From Enterovibrio norvegicus_B (GTDB taxonomy: Bacteria > Pseudomonadota > Gammaproteobacteria > Enterobacterales > Vibrionaceae): a stretch of DNA of 64,000 nucleotides. Made by a program: the position numbers and the translations under genes. The notes under the pieces are model-generated. The model saw only the letters and a list, made by a program, of their open reading frames with translations, was not told the DNA's origin and ran no database searches. Shown piece by piece: positions 34,665 to 44,042 of the stretch (positions are counted from its first letter, which is position 1; each line of letters begins with the position of its first letter). The stretch spans positions 62,001 through 126,000 of the forward strand of contig NZ_MDAG01000090.1 in assembly GCF_002876705.1 (NCBI RefSeq). Reading direction: 5' to 3'.

Positions 34665-36662
34665 TTATCCAATGGGCCACGGAAGTGCGATGGCTTCTTG
34701 TAATAGGCCGATGGGCAGATCAAGCACCATGGCTTGAGTGAGCGCCAATAGAAAACCAACCGCAATGGTGGTTAAGAAGGTCGCCCGCCACATACTGACA
34801 CTGGCTTTCACCACCAAGAAGGCGATGAAAAATACCGTGATAGAAATGACATAGCCGACGAAATAACAACCGATGATCAAGCCTGACAACCAGTAGAGGT
34901 AATGCATCATGCTGGTGGCATCTTTATCAAAGGCGTATCCCTGTATGTATTCCAAATCAAAATACACAGGATCATTCGAAGGATTCCGAAGCAGTTGGTA
35001 CAGCGCAATGGCAGACAGCACCCACATCAAACTGCTGATCACTATGGTGAAGACACCGCCAAGGAAACTTTGCTGGAAGCCATCATAGATGCCGTACAAA
35101 AACGCGATGTTCACACAAGCAGCAAAGATGATTTGCGGTCGGCGATTGTAGTTCGCACCCGCCGAGTTTGATGACGCTTCATCGTTTGCCGCTTCTTCTT
35201 CACGCTTTTTCGCGCTTTGGCGATACATAAACACCAGCGAGAAGATAGTGATGGCACCAATGATCATCACGCCTGGGCGCAACAAGAAGCCGATGCCGTC
35301 AAACTGCACGGCTTGATAGAGATACGTCTCCATACCGCTGGCGAGTACAAAGCCGATCAGGAACGCAGGGCGCGGCCAATCAAAGCGCTTCATGAGCACA
35401 CCAAGGAAGCCGATGGCCAGCAGCGTGACCAAGTCACCCAAATCGCGGGTAGCTTGATACGCGGCAAAGCAAATCACCATTACCATAAACGGGGCGAGCA
35501 GGGCGTAACGAATGGTGGTTAAGCGGGCAACCCAAGGGGAAATCAGCATACACGCACCCGCACCAAACACGTTGGCAAGGGCTAAAGACCAAACGATGGT
35601 GTAGGTCACGCTTAATTCAGTACTGACCATTGCTGGCCCCGGTTCCAAGCCCACCAATACCATGCCGCCGAGAAATACCGCCATGCTGCCTGAGCCGGGA
35701 ATACCGAACAGCAAGGTAGGCACCAGCCCACCGCCTTCTTTGGCGTTGTTTGATGATTCTGGTGCGATAACACCACGCACATCACCGTGGCCAAACTCTG
35801 GCTTATCTTTGGTGGTTTGAACGGCGTGTCCGTAAGCAATCCAATCCACCACGCTGCCGCCAAGACCGGGGAGGGCGCCGATGATACAGCCAATAACACT
35901 GCATCGAACCGCCAGCCACTTGTTCGCCAAGAAGTCTTTAATGCCTTCCATCCAACCGCTGCCTAATTTGCTGGCATTGGCGATAGGTTTGTTTTGACGG
36001 AGAAGGTCGATAATTTCAGGTAAAGCAAAGATGCCCAAACCCACGACGACGAGTGGCAGACCGTCCATCAAGTAGAAATTGTCGAACACCATGCGGTTTT
36101 CGCCCGTTGCTGGGGCGCTGCCCACACTGCCGAGGAGAACACCCAATCCACATGCAGATAAGCCTTTCACAAAGCTATTACCTGCCAGCGCACCAACCAT
36201 GCTCAAACCTAAAATCGTGAGCATGAAGAGTTCGCCTGAGCCAAACGCCAAAATGACAGGACGTGCGATCAACACAAATCCGGTCAGTATGACTGCGCCG
36301 AACAAGCCACCAAAAAGTGAAGATGTAAAGGCGGCAGACAAGGCGCGCGCGGCCTGGCCTTTTTTCGCCATTGGAAAGCCATCAAGTACCGTGGCTTGGG
36401 AGCCACTGGAGCCGGGGATGCCCATAAGCACCGAGGTGAAGGTGTCAGACGTGGGGATGACAGCAACCAAGCCGATGAGCATGGCCAAGGCTGAAATCGG
36501 ATCCATGCCATAGAGAAAAGGGAGAAGAAGGGATAAACCAGCAATGCCGCCGAGGCCGGGGAAAATGCCGATGGCTAGCCCGAGTGCTACACCGCCTAAC
36601 ATGTAGGAGATGTGCTGCAAACTCAAAATGGTCTGTAGAGATTCAAGTAATTCGTTGAACAT
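34665..36662 (-). CDS. TctA-TctB fused permease of a tripartite tricarboxylate transporter
   Basis: A 665-residue membrane protein. Residues 1-495 are TctA, the large permease with about 12 membrane helices, containing GIFPGLGGI near 28 and the matching GALPGLGG repeat near residue 258. Residues about 520-665 have four further helices and match the small subunit TctB, normally a separate gene. Together with TctC this takes up citrate-like acids using an ion gradient. I chose the ATG at 36662, the TctA family N-terminus, over 36701, which overlaps the intergenic hairpin. Confidence 0.9.
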   Translation of the reverse strand: MFNELLESLQTILSLQHISYMLGGVALGLAIGIFPGLGGIAGLSLLLPFLYGMDPISALAMLIGLVAVIPTSDTFTSVLMGIPGSSGSQATVLDGFPMAKKGQAARALSAAFTSSLFGGLFGAVILTGFVLIARPVILAFGSGELFMLTILGLSMVGALAGNSFVKGLSACGLGVLLGSVGSAPATGENRMVFDNFYLMDGLPLVVVGLGIFALPEIIDLLRQNKPIANASKLGSGWMEGIKDFLANKWLAVRCSVIGCIIGALPGLGGSVVDWIAYGHAVQTTKDKPEFGHGDVRGVIAPESSNNAKEGGGLVPTLLFGIPGSGSMAVFLGGMVLVGLEPGPAMVSTELSVTYTIVWSLALANVFGAGACMLISPWVARLTTIRYALLAPFMVMVICFAAYQATRDLGDLVTLLAIGFLGVLMKRFDWPRPAFLIGFVLASGMETYLYQAVQFDGIGFLLRPGVMIIGAITIFSLVFMYRQSAKKREEEAANDEASSNSAGANYNRRPQIIFAACVNIAFLYGIYDGFQQSFLGGVFTIVISSLMWVLSAIALYQLLRNPSNDPVYFDLEYIQGYAFDKDATSMMHYLYWLSGLIIGCYFVGYVISITVFFIAFLVVKASVSMWRATFLTTIAVGFLLALTQAMVLDLPIGLLQEAIALPWPIG

Positions 36663-36684
36663 GATGCAACGCCTTTGAGAAAAG

Positions 36685-36726
36685 AAAAAAGGCACAGTCA
36701 TGACAAGGTATGACTGCGCCTTTTTT
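36685..36726 (-). terminator. Intra-operon hairpin between tctC and tctAB
   Basis: A-run, GGC-ACAGTCAT paired with ATGACTG-GCC, then T-run; this looks like a full terminator lying between the tctC stop and the tctAB start on the minus strand. Partial termination here would give more binding protein than permease, a common design. Confidence 0.85.
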
Positions 36727-36733
36727 AGGGGAA

Positions 36734-37861
36734 CTAGAACTTAGTGTTGTATTTTTCGGTGAGCCAATTACGAACCCATTGCAGATTGCTTTCATCCAAT
36801 TGCAACGCCGCTTGAAGGGCTTTTTGCGCCGCTTCACCGGTTAGCTGAGGGTAGTCGCCCAGCACTTTGTTGGATTTCTCTTTGAAACCTGGAGCATTGA
36901 CTAGATTGGTCGCAGATTCACGCCACGCGGTCACAATGTCTTCCGGTGTTGATTTAGGTAGGAAGACCATTTTCTGAGCCGCGAAACCGGCAACAAAGAA
37001 CGAGCGCCAAACATCGAAGCCTTGCGTAGGTTCTTGGTTAGGATAAAACGTCTCATAGACTTCAGCGAAGTGCGGAATGTCAGGGAAGTTAGGGTCACGC
37101 TGTAACTTACCGTCTTTATCAAGCACACCAAAGCTGAACAATGGAATCGCTTTACCTTCTTCCACCAACGGCGTTACTTTCTTGAGGAACGATGAACTGG
37201 TTTGAGAGTCGATGTTGACCTCGCCACGCTCAAACGCAAGGCGGCCTGCGCCTCGTCCCTTCATACCAAACACGGCTTGAACATCCAGACCTAACAGCTC
37301 CATGCCGAGTAAAGGCACGAGATCGATGGACGTTGCACCTTGGCTTGCGTATTTGAACTTCACCTCGCCTTTTTTGGCGAGAAGCTCTTCAACGTTAGTG
37401 ATGCCCGTTGATGGAGAAACGTACACCACACCGCCTGTTGGGGAGGCGAGAACGACATCCCATTGGGTGTAGTCGTAACGAACGCGACCATCTTTAAGCA
37501 GGTAAGGATATTGAGTAGATGCCGAGCTTGCGAAGATGTTCAGCCCGTTGTCTCGCGCTTTGCGCGCAAACTGGTTTGCCCCTTTTGTAGAGCCACCACC
37601 GGGAATGTTTTTCACAACAACAACAGGGTTGCCGGGCAACGCTTCACTGAGCAGTGGCGCATAGAAGCGACCCCATGTGTCTGTGCCGCCGCCTTCTTTA
37701 TACGGGATCGTGAATTCCACACGTTTCCCTTTGAAAGAAACATCATCCGCAAGCGCTGTGCTTGGCAGTGCAATCAATGCACTCATGGATAGCAGTGCCG
37801 CTTTTAAAGACATGTTCTTGCGTGTCTTGGCTTGATTCATTTGTTTGTGAATAAACATCAT
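36734..37861 (-). CDS. tctC: TctC-type periplasmic substrate-binding protein
   Basis: A 375-residue Bug/TctC-family binding protein. A signal peptide with a long charged start is cut after ALA near residue 38; the domain begins VEFTIPYKEGGGTDTWGRF, the carboxylate-binding loop of the family, and continues with NIPGGGSTKG. It captures a tricarboxylate or related acid for the TctAB permease. I chose the ATG at 37861, after GAGGGTGAA. First gene of the transporter operon. Confidence 0.92.
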   Translation of the reverse strand: MMFIHKQMNQAKTRKNMSLKAALLSMSALIALPSTALADDVSFKGKRVEFTIPYKEGGGTDTWGRFYAPLLSEALPGNPVVVVKNIPGGGSTKGANQFARKARDNGLNIFASSASTQYPYLLKDGRVRYDYTQWDVVLASPTGGVVYVSPSTGITNVEELLAKKGEVKFKYASQGATSIDLVPLLGMELLGLDVQAVFGMKGRGAGRLAFERGEVNIDSQTSSSFLKKVTPLVEEGKAIPLFSFGVLDKDGKLQRDPNFPDIPHFAEVYETFYPNQEPTQGFDVWRSFFVAGFAAQKMVFLPKSTPEDIVTAWRESATNLVNAPGFKEKSNKVLGDYPQLTGEAAQKALQAALQLDESNLQWVRNWLTEKYNTKF

Positions 37862-38292
37862 TTCACCCTCGTTTCCATTCGATACCACGCAATTGCGAGG
37901 CTAACTATGTCGTATTTATTGTGTTCATTTTCGACATTAGATTTCGAACCTGTCACCAAGCTGACATCAAACATTCTGATAACAAAAATGTTACATAGAT
38001 CTATTTCCCAACGAGAAACGAAGGCGATTAAAACGTGGTGTAACGGGTAGGAATCTAAAAATGAGGCAAAAAAAAGCCATTCACATTGAATGGCAAATTA
38101 TTGAGCTTCATGTTGCTTTTGTTATGGGTATTCTCATTTAACCGTTGTTTCTGTTGGAACAAGGCTTCTTACTAGACTGCTCTTGTTGTTGGCAGTGTGA
38201 TCCCGTGTTTACATCACGGTTTTTCTTTTGCTATTGGATTTTTATTATAGGTATTCAGTTGCTTGGGTACTGGTATGGCTGTTTGTAATGAA
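37862..38292. other. Intergenic region prpF-like/tctC
   Basis: 430 bases holding the tctC promoter and the terminator of the PrpF-like gene (38068-38094). No open frame of interest. A TTGGGTA motif like the repeat ends occurs near 38265 but without a partner. Confidence 0.4.
38068..38094 (-). terminator. Terminator of the PrpF-like gene
   Basis: GCCATTCA/TGAATGGC hairpin followed by an eight-T run on the minus strand, 200 bases after the stop. Confidence 0.75.
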
Positions 38293-39357
38293 TCAGTAGT
38301 ACGCATCCCCTTTGAATAGAGGACGGGCAGTGCGTACGAGTGCGGCTTGCTTGATTTGAGGCTCACTTTCGCCCGCTTCAATGACCACACTCACTTGAAT
38401 TTTTCCGCTTGGATGTTCAATGTCCACCGTGTTGCTTTGCACCTCTCTCACCGCATCTGCTGCGATCGTACCCGGCAAAAAACTGGCGATAGCAACGCAG
38501 ATAGCACCAGTCACAGCATGGCTCGCGTGGCAGTTATGCGGAACAAAGTAACGAGAGGTAATGTTGCCGCCATTGGCAGGGGACGAAAGCAAGGAGACTT
38601 TTGGGATGACACTGTTACTGACATCGCCCATGCCCATCCGAACACCCGCTTCAAGGCGAATCGCTTCCAATGTTTTGAGAAACGCTGAATCGGCATCCAA
38701 TGCTGTTTTGGTTTCGTGGCCTGTTTTCCCAAGGGAAGCGGCCGCGATATGCACCATAGGCACAGAGGCATCAATGCAGCTGACCTCAACGCCTTGAATC
38801 ACGTCTTTGACATGACCTGTAGGGAACAATTTGCCGGTTTTTGCGCCACCAACATTCAAGAAATTCAAAAGAATCGGCGACCCTGTTTCAGGCACACCAT
38901 CTATTTTAATGTCGCCATCAAGTTCAACGCGGCCATTTGGCGTCTGTGCGGTGACTTCGATGATGGTATTGGTGTTGATGTTTCGTACTCTAACCGTGGT
39001 TTCCGGTGAGGAAAGGGCGATCAGGTTTTTCTCGTGTGCAAACACCACCACACCAGAAAGAATGTTGCCGCAAGAAGGGTTGGTATCTACGGTTTTGTCT
39101 TCAACGCCAACCTGTGCAAAGAGGTAATCCAAGTCCACATTTTCCGCTGCGCTTGCAGAGACAATGGCGACTTTACTGGTGAGCGTTGTTCCACCGCCAA
39201 TGCCGTTGATTTGTTGTGGGTCGCCTGAACCCATCACGTTAATCAGAAGGTCATTGCGCTGCTTTTCATCTTGGGGAAGATCGCTGGCGAGGAAATACGC
39301 CCCCTTGGATGTGCCACCGCGGATCAGCATGCAAGGAATGCTGGTTGATCGTTCCAT
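38293..39357 (-). CDS. PrpF/GalD-family isomerase (4-oxalomesaconate tautomerase or aconitate isomerase)
   Basis: A 354-residue PrpF-fold enzyme. It opens with PCMLIRGGTSKGAYF, the family signature, and continues with NGIGGGTTLTSKVAI and the catalytic-cysteine segment NPSCGNIL near residue 95; close relatives are GalD (4-oxalomesaconate tautomerase, gallate pathway) and PrpF (methylaconitate isomerase). Lying between the tct transporter and the tct sensor, it most likely isomerises the imported unsaturated tri- or dicarboxylic acid, for example an aconitate. No other gallate-pathway gene is present, which argues against GalD. Confidence 0.85.
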   Translation of the reverse strand: MERSTSIPCMLIRGGTSKGAYFLASDLPQDEKQRNDLLINVMGSGDPQQINGIGGGTTLTSKVAIVSASAAENVDLDYLFAQVGVEDKTVDTNPSCGNILSGVVVFAHEKNLIALSSPETTVRVRNINTNTIIEVTAQTPNGRVELDGDIKIDGVPETGSPILLNFLNVGGAKTGKLFPTGHVKDVIQGVEVSCIDASVPMVHIAAASLGKTGHETKTALDADSAFLKTLEAIRLEAGVRMGMGDVSNSVIPKVSLLSSPANGGNITSRYFVPHNCHASHAVTGAICVAIASFLPGTIAADAVREVQSNTVDIEHPSGKIQVSVVIEAGESEPQIKQAALVRTARPLFKGDAYY

Positions 39358-39444
39358 GTTTCAACTCCTTTGCCGTGTTACCTATGGCCAAAGGTTAAAA
39401 AATGAAACTGTCAGCAAGCTGTCATCGGTGAGCGGGAGGGTCGA

Positions 39445-40527
39445 TTATTCAAATTCCTTTAACGCGTTTTCCCATTCAGTAATGACAATCTCGCGTTTAT
39501 TTTGGTCTGAATTGACCAGCAGAGTGACATCGAGGGGGATGGGTTTTAGCTGGTCAACCAAGACTTTACGCATAAAATTTGCCGATTTGGGACTGTTTAT
39601 ATCTAAACGGATAGGCGGCATGTTGGTTTGCTCCGACATTAAGCGTTGTCCGCGGTTGGAGACCAAATAGCTTAGGAACTGTTTCGCTGCCTTGGGATTT
39701 TGGGTTGTTTTGTTGATGAAGGCGGAGCGAATCACCACGGGCGTGTAGTCTTCTGCTGCCACTATGATGACATCTTGATACTTCTCTTCCCACGATTTGG
39801 CATACGAACCCATGATGTTATACGCCAGCAAAATCTCTTCATCATGCAGCGCCGTTAACATGGAAGCAGAGCTTGGAAAGGTGCGCGCATAGTAGCTTTT
39901 GAAAAGCTCCAAAATCTGACCGTAGTTTGTGGCTTGAATCCGCTCAAATGACCACAACAGATACCCAATGCCCACTTCTCGAATATCAAAGGTGCCGATC
40001 TTTCCGGTGAGTTCTGAGCTGTAACGACGAATAAAGCTCAGCAGTTCGACGCGATTTTTGGGGACGACTTTCCCTTCCATAAACGCTTTGTTCAGCACTA
40101 TTACCGCTGGCTCATAGCTGAAGCCGTATAGCTCTTCTCGCCAAACCGCCCATGAAGGCAAATGGTTAATTTGGTTAGGCAGACGCCCAGTAGGCGGGGC
40201 GTATTGCAGTGCAAACCCATCGTTAACGAGCCGGAACTGCAAATCCATCACGGAGCTAATCGTGATGTCGGGCTGGGGCGACGCTTGGCTGCGTATGTAG
40301 CGATCTAAAGTGTTACTGCTGATGGCTTTGTATTCGAGCGTGATGCTCGGATATTGCTGCTGAAAATCATCAAGCAAAGGCTGCATTTCTGACAAATAGG
40401 CCGCTGCATAAATACGAAGCGTCGTTTGGTCACTGTCTTTCGCCAAAGACGGCAATCCCCACAACGAAAGCACCGTTACGCAAGATGCAAAGAAAGCCCG
40501 TTTGAACGTGATGGAATAATCCTTCAT
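39445..40527 (-). CDS. Periplasmic binding protein linked to TctDE (candidate co-sensor)
   Basis: A 360-residue exported binding protein of the iron/2-aminoethylphosphonate type (COG1840-like): signal peptide (about 8-30), then TTLRIYAAAYLSEMQPLL, a periplasmic binding fold, and YNIMGSYAKSWEEKY. Its ATG at 40527 overlaps the stop of the TctE gene by four bases, so it is translated with the sensor kinase and not with a transporter. No ABC permease is nearby. It may present a ligand to TctE, as PgtC does in the phosphoglycerate system. An ATG at 40539 is the alternative start. Confidence 0.8.
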   Translation of the reverse strand: MKDYSITFKRAFFASCVTVLSLWGLPSLAKDSDQTTLRIYAAAYLSEMQPLLDDFQQQYPSITLEYKAISSNTLDRYIRSQASPQPDITISSVMDLQFRLVNDGFALQYAPPTGRLPNQINHLPSWAVWREELYGFSYEPAVIVLNKAFMEGKVVPKNRVELLSFIRRYSSELTGKIGTFDIREVGIGYLLWSFERIQATNYGQILELFKSYYARTFPSSASMLTALHDEEILLAYNIMGSYAKSWEEKYQDVIIVAAEDYTPVVIRSAFINKTTQNPKAAKQFLSYLVSNRGQRLMSEQTNMPPIRLDINSPKSANFMRKVLVDQLKPIPLDVTLLVNSDQNKREIVITEWENALKEFE

Positions 40528-41984
40528 TGGTGGCTCCAATGTCCGTAAGGGAAAGCGACATTTACCGTCAGCCCTGAAGGGTCTGTGTCTTCTAAAGACA
40601 ATGCGGCATTAAAATTGTTGGCGACCTCCAACGCGATGGCCATGCCAAGCCCTGTCCCTTGGCTGGTGTTATTCGGGCTTCGGTAGAACCGCTCAAACAC
40701 ATGGGGCTTGTCTTTTTCATCAATCCCTTGGCCGTGGTCTCGAATAGTCAGCACCGCATTCCCGACATCTTGATGGATGAGAATATCAATGGTGCTGTTT
40801 TCTGGGCTGTACTTGATGGCGTTTTCAATCAGGTTGAGCAGCATCTGCGTTAGTGCGTAGTCATCGCCATCAACGTAAATGTGCATGGATTCTTCATAAC
40901 TGAGCTCAACCTTCTGGGACAAGGCATGAATCGCTAGGTCTCGGCACACTTGTTTAACGTGTTGGTTGAGGTCAATGCGCGCGGGCATCATGCTTCGGTG
41001 ACGATGGGTGATCGTGGCTTGGTTAAGCAGCTGGGTGATGGTGCGGTCTAAATGGTTGCAAGCGTGGAGTACGTTTTCTAAATAGCGCTCTGTTTCAGGA
41101 TCTTGGTTCGAATTGATGGCAAGTTCAGCTTGCGCTTTCAATCCTGATAAGGGCGTTTTCAATTGGTGTGCCGCTTCACCCGTGAAGTTCTTTAAATTAC
41201 GCAGTGTGGTATCCAGCTGTGCCATAAATCGGTTGATGGTCGTGATGAGGTGATCGACTTCCAGCGGGCCTTGCAAACTAATGGGCGTGAGGTCGACAGT
41301 CGAACGTTTGGCTATTTTTCGGTTGATGCTCCGAATCGGACGAATGATTTTCCACGTGGAGAGCAAGACGAGAAACATCGCACTGAGGATCACCAATCCC
41401 ACCAGATTTTGCGCTTGGAAGGTGATTTCCTTTTCCAAGGTTAAACGTGATTCAAGGGTTTGACCTACTAAGACCATCACGTCTTTCAACCCATTGGGGG
41501 TGTTGACAGAGTTACTGATGATGGTGAAGCGAAAGGCGTCGCCTGAGTAGTGCACGTCAAAGAAATCGGCTTTTGGTTCCAATGAGGGCTGGTGGTTTTC
41601 GACGCGTGTTCGAACAATGTCATGGGTTAACAGTTCGCGATACCCCGTGACCACGAACAGATCTTCCGTGACAACCAAGTACAACACCCGATCCCGTGGA
41701 GATTGTGCGAGAACCTTAAACGAAGAAATCGGTATATCAACGTTCCAATTGAGGTTCACGTAACGGACGTTATCAAGAATTTGCACGGCGGAGCCGCTGA
41801 GTGAGCGATCGTAAGACAGTTGTGCGGTGTGGTGCGCGTAGCGGTTGGCTGCCCAGAGCGTGATAACACTGATCGCAAACAAAAGGGCGAAGGCCGATGT
41901 CAGCAATTGAAAGCGAAGGCTTTTGCTGGACCAGTATTCACCACTAAAGGGAAGGCGGGGAAATCGAGACAAAAATGAAGACAT
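40524..41984 (-). CDS. tctE: Sensor histidine kinase, TctE family
   Basis: A 486-residue inner-membrane kinase: membrane helix at about 27-46, periplasmic sensor domain to about 190, second helix 192-212, HAMP-like linker, HisKA with His273 (AAHQLKTPL) and an ATPase domain with NLIENAIKYS and GTGLGMA. TctE proteins sense tricarboxylates and phosphorylate TctD. It starts 2 bases after the tctD stop and overlaps the binding-protein gene, giving an order tctD-tctE-binding protein. Confidence 0.92.
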   Translation of the reverse strand: MSSFLSRFPRLPFSGEYWSSKSLRFQLLTSAFALLFAISVITLWAANRYAHHTAQLSYDRSLSGSAVQILDNVRYVNLNWNVDIPISSFKVLAQSPRDRVLYLVVTEDLFVVTGYRELLTHDIVRTRVENHQPSLEPKADFFDVHYSGDAFRFTIISNSVNTPNGLKDVMVLVGQTLESRLTLEKEITFQAQNLVGLVILSAMFLVLLSTWKIIRPIRSINRKIAKRSTVDLTPISLQGPLEVDHLITTINRFMAQLDTTLRNLKNFTGEAAHQLKTPLSGLKAQAELAINSNQDPETERYLENVLHACNHLDRTITQLLNQATITHRHRSMMPARIDLNQHVKQVCRDLAIHALSQKVELSYEESMHIYVDGDDYALTQMLLNLIENAIKYSPENSTIDILIHQDVGNAVLTIRDHGQGIDEKDKPHVFERFYRSPNNTSQGTGLGMAIALEVANNFNAALSLEDTDPSGLTVNVAFPYGHWSHQ

Positions 41985-41986
41985 GG

Positions 41987-42652
41987 CTATGCCGTTTTGT
42001 CGATGACGTAACCTAAGCCACGAAGGGTTTTTATTTCCACGTCGCTGCCTGCGAGTGCTTTACGCAGGCGACCGACATAGGTTTCTATCGCATTGAGGTT
42101 GGGCGTGTCATCGAAGCCGTAAAGGTGATCGATCAATTCTTCTTTGCTCATCACGCGGTTTGTGTGGCCGAGAAAAATCTCTAAAAGGCGCAGTTCTCGT
42201 TGTTTCAGAACCACTTCATGTCCTTTCACGAAGACCTTGCAACTCGCTGGGTCGAATTCGATGTCTCCAAACTGCAGGTTATTTTGGTCGGAGCCTTGTC
42301 GACGACGCACAATGGCGCGACACCTTGCTTCCAGCTCGCCTAAATCAAAGGGTTTAGTGATGTAGTCGTCCGCCCCTAAATCCAACAAAGAGATGCGATC
42401 TTGCACCTCGGTTCTCGCGGTCAAAATCAAAATAGGGCAGTCAGAGGCGCGACGGATTTTCTTGGTTATCTGCTCGCCGGATTTATGCGGAAGGTTGAGA
42501 TCAAGAATAATAAGGTCGAATTCTGTTTGATTAACCATGGCATACGCCACATCGCCATCATACGCGCAATCCACAGCATGACCTTGCTTGGAAAACCGTT
42601 GTTCAAGCGCTTCACTGATCAATCTGTCATCTTCAACAATGAGTACTCGCAC
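41987..42652 (-). CDS. tctD: OmpR-type response regulator TctD
   Basis: A 221-residue regulator with receiver domain (phospho-acceptor Asp51, ILDLNLP) and C-terminal winged helix (about 125-221). First gene of the sensory operon; probably activates tctC-tctAB and the PrpF-like gene when the inducer is present. Confidence 0.93.
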   Translation of the reverse strand: MRVLIVEDDRLISEALEQRFSKQGHAVDCAYDGDVAYAMVNQTEFDLIILDLNLPHKSGEQITKKIRRASDCPILILTARTEVQDRISLLDLGADDYITKPFDLGELEARCRAIVRRRQGSDQNNLQFGDIEFDPASCKVFVKGHEVVLKQRELRLLEIFLGHTNRVMSKEELIDHLYGFDDTPNLNAIETYVGRLRKALAGSDVEIKTLRGLGYVIDKTA

Positions 42653-42876
42653 CGTATTACCGACTCGGATAGTAGAAAGTTGAATGTTAAGTATTGGTTT
42701 CTAAATGGTTAATTACAATGGTTTGTTGTGTGCGCTGCGCACGTTTCTCAAGTTTAAAATAGTGGAAACGTTCGCTTGGTAGCGACGTCTATACAGGGAT
42801 GCTAGAGAAAGGAGACAGGCTAGCCGTCAAAAAAAGGAGAAAGGAAAACCTAGGACGTCGGCATTCAAATGAACAT
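42653..42876. other. Upstream region of tctD
   Basis: About 220 bases between the tctD start and the repeat element. It should hold the tctDE promoter; no clear hexamers identified. Confidence 0.35.
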
Positions 42877-43140
42877 ATACCCAAACAACCTGAAGATGCT
42901 CGATTTCAGAGGCCATCAGTGCGTTCAGTTCAAGGCAAATTCTTGTAGGAATAGTCATTCTATTTCACAGGAATTTAGCGATGAAGTGGACGCACTGAGG
43001 GCCTCCCTTCGGGCGAGTTTACTGACGCCATGCTCGGTGTTGTCCCTTTTTGATTGAGATCACTACATCGGCAAAGGGACGCCTAGATCATAACGTCAGT
43101 AAACCTCGCTGAATCCGCCATCTTCAGGTTGTTTGGGTAT
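42877..43140 (+). repeat. MITE-like element with 22-base perfect terminal inverted repeats
   Basis: A 264-bp non-coding element. The first 22 bases (42877-42898) are the exact complement of the last 22 (43119-43140), beginning ATACCCAAAC. Nested internal inverted repeats also occur: GTTTACTGACG/CGTCAGTAAAC, and GTCCCTTT/AAAGGGAC at the centre. A TA dinucleotide stands at each edge, as expected for insertion by an IS630/mariner-type enzyme. A truncated copy lies at 8479-8608. No transposase is encoded. Confidence 0.9.
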
Positions 43141-43211
43141 AATGCTTGAGGTGCTAAGACGTATTGGTCAATGCTTATTCAGAGCGCGCGGTGTGATGGG
43201 AGCGAAAAGAC

Positions 43212-44042
43212 TCAGGCACTACTAGGACAACTAACGCCAACGGTATTCGCTGGGAAATACTCGTTAATGGATTTCGGCATACCTAGGTAGAATCCTTGAA
43301 AGTAATCAATTTCAAGTGCCAACATCGCATCGTATTCTTGCTTGTCTTCTACACCTTCTACCAACACTTGCGCGTTGACTTCTTTAGCGAGGGCAATTGC
43401 GCGGTGTATCTGGTCTTGATCGCCTTCAATGTAGCTTCTCAGTAGTGAGCGATCGATCTTCATGATGCTTGGGCTCATCTGGCGGACACGTTCTTCTTGC
43501 GATCCACCCACGCCATAGTCATCAATGGCAATTTTGAACCCATTTTCGACAGACTGGTGCGTGGCAAAAGAGAGGCGTTTGCTGTCATCGTGTAGATGTT
43601 CAACGACCTCAAGCACGACGTGAGCGCGAGGGATAGCGAGTTCAGCGAGACGTTCAACCATCAACTGTTGGCTGGAAAATTTTTCGATGGAGGCAACGGC
43701 CGATGAAGGTAGCATATTGAGGAAAATCCAATGCTGTCCTGCGTGTCTTGCGAAGTTTCTTAGATGAATAACGCGGGCGAGCTTATCGACGCTAATTTGG
43801 TCGGAAAATGCTTCATCGGTGGGTAAAAGGTAGCGAAAGAGTTCTGCGGGACAAAGGTTGTTGCCTTGTTCGTCTTGGACTCGAACAAGCGCTTCAAAAC
43901 CGAGGATAGAATTGTCTCTACGAAAAATGGGCTGGTAAACGCTGCGAAGATGAAACCCATTGAAAATAGCAATGAGATCGCCGTTGTTTCCGGCTCTCAG
44001 ACACTTTTCAAAATCACTTCTTGTCCTTAGGTGCTTTACCAC
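43212..44042 (-). CDS. EAL-domain cyclic-di-GMP phosphodiesterase
   Basis: A 276-residue stand-alone EAL protein. The catalytic residues are in place: E50-A-L, Asn109, Glu145, Asp174-Asp175 (DDYG, for DDFG), Lys195, and VLVEGVE with QGFYLGMP, so activity against c-di-GMP is likely. No GGDEF, membrane helix or sensor domain accompanies it. The start is GTG at 44042, behind GAGGTAGGAAA. The MITE-like element ends 71 bases beyond its stop. Confidence 0.9.
   Translation of the reverse strand: MVKHLRTRSDFEKCLRAGNNGDLIAIFNGFHLRSVYQPIFRRDNSILGFEALVRVQDEQGNNLCPAELFRYLLPTDEAFSDQISVDKLARVIHLRNFARHAGQHWIFLNMLPSSAVASIEKFSSQQLMVERLAELAIPRAHVVLEVVEHLHDDSKRLSFATHQSVENGFKIAIDDYGVGGSQEERVRQMSPSIMKIDRSLLRSYIEGDQDQIHRAIALAKEVNAQVLVEGVEDKQEYDAMLALEIDYFQGFYLGMPKSINEYFPANTVGVSCPSSA

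Noticed and set aside
42869..43057. 62-codon open frame inside the MITE-like element
   Set aside because: The same peptide pattern reappears at 8403-8714 only because the DNA repeat is shared; there is no ribosome site, and the frame runs through the inverted repeats.
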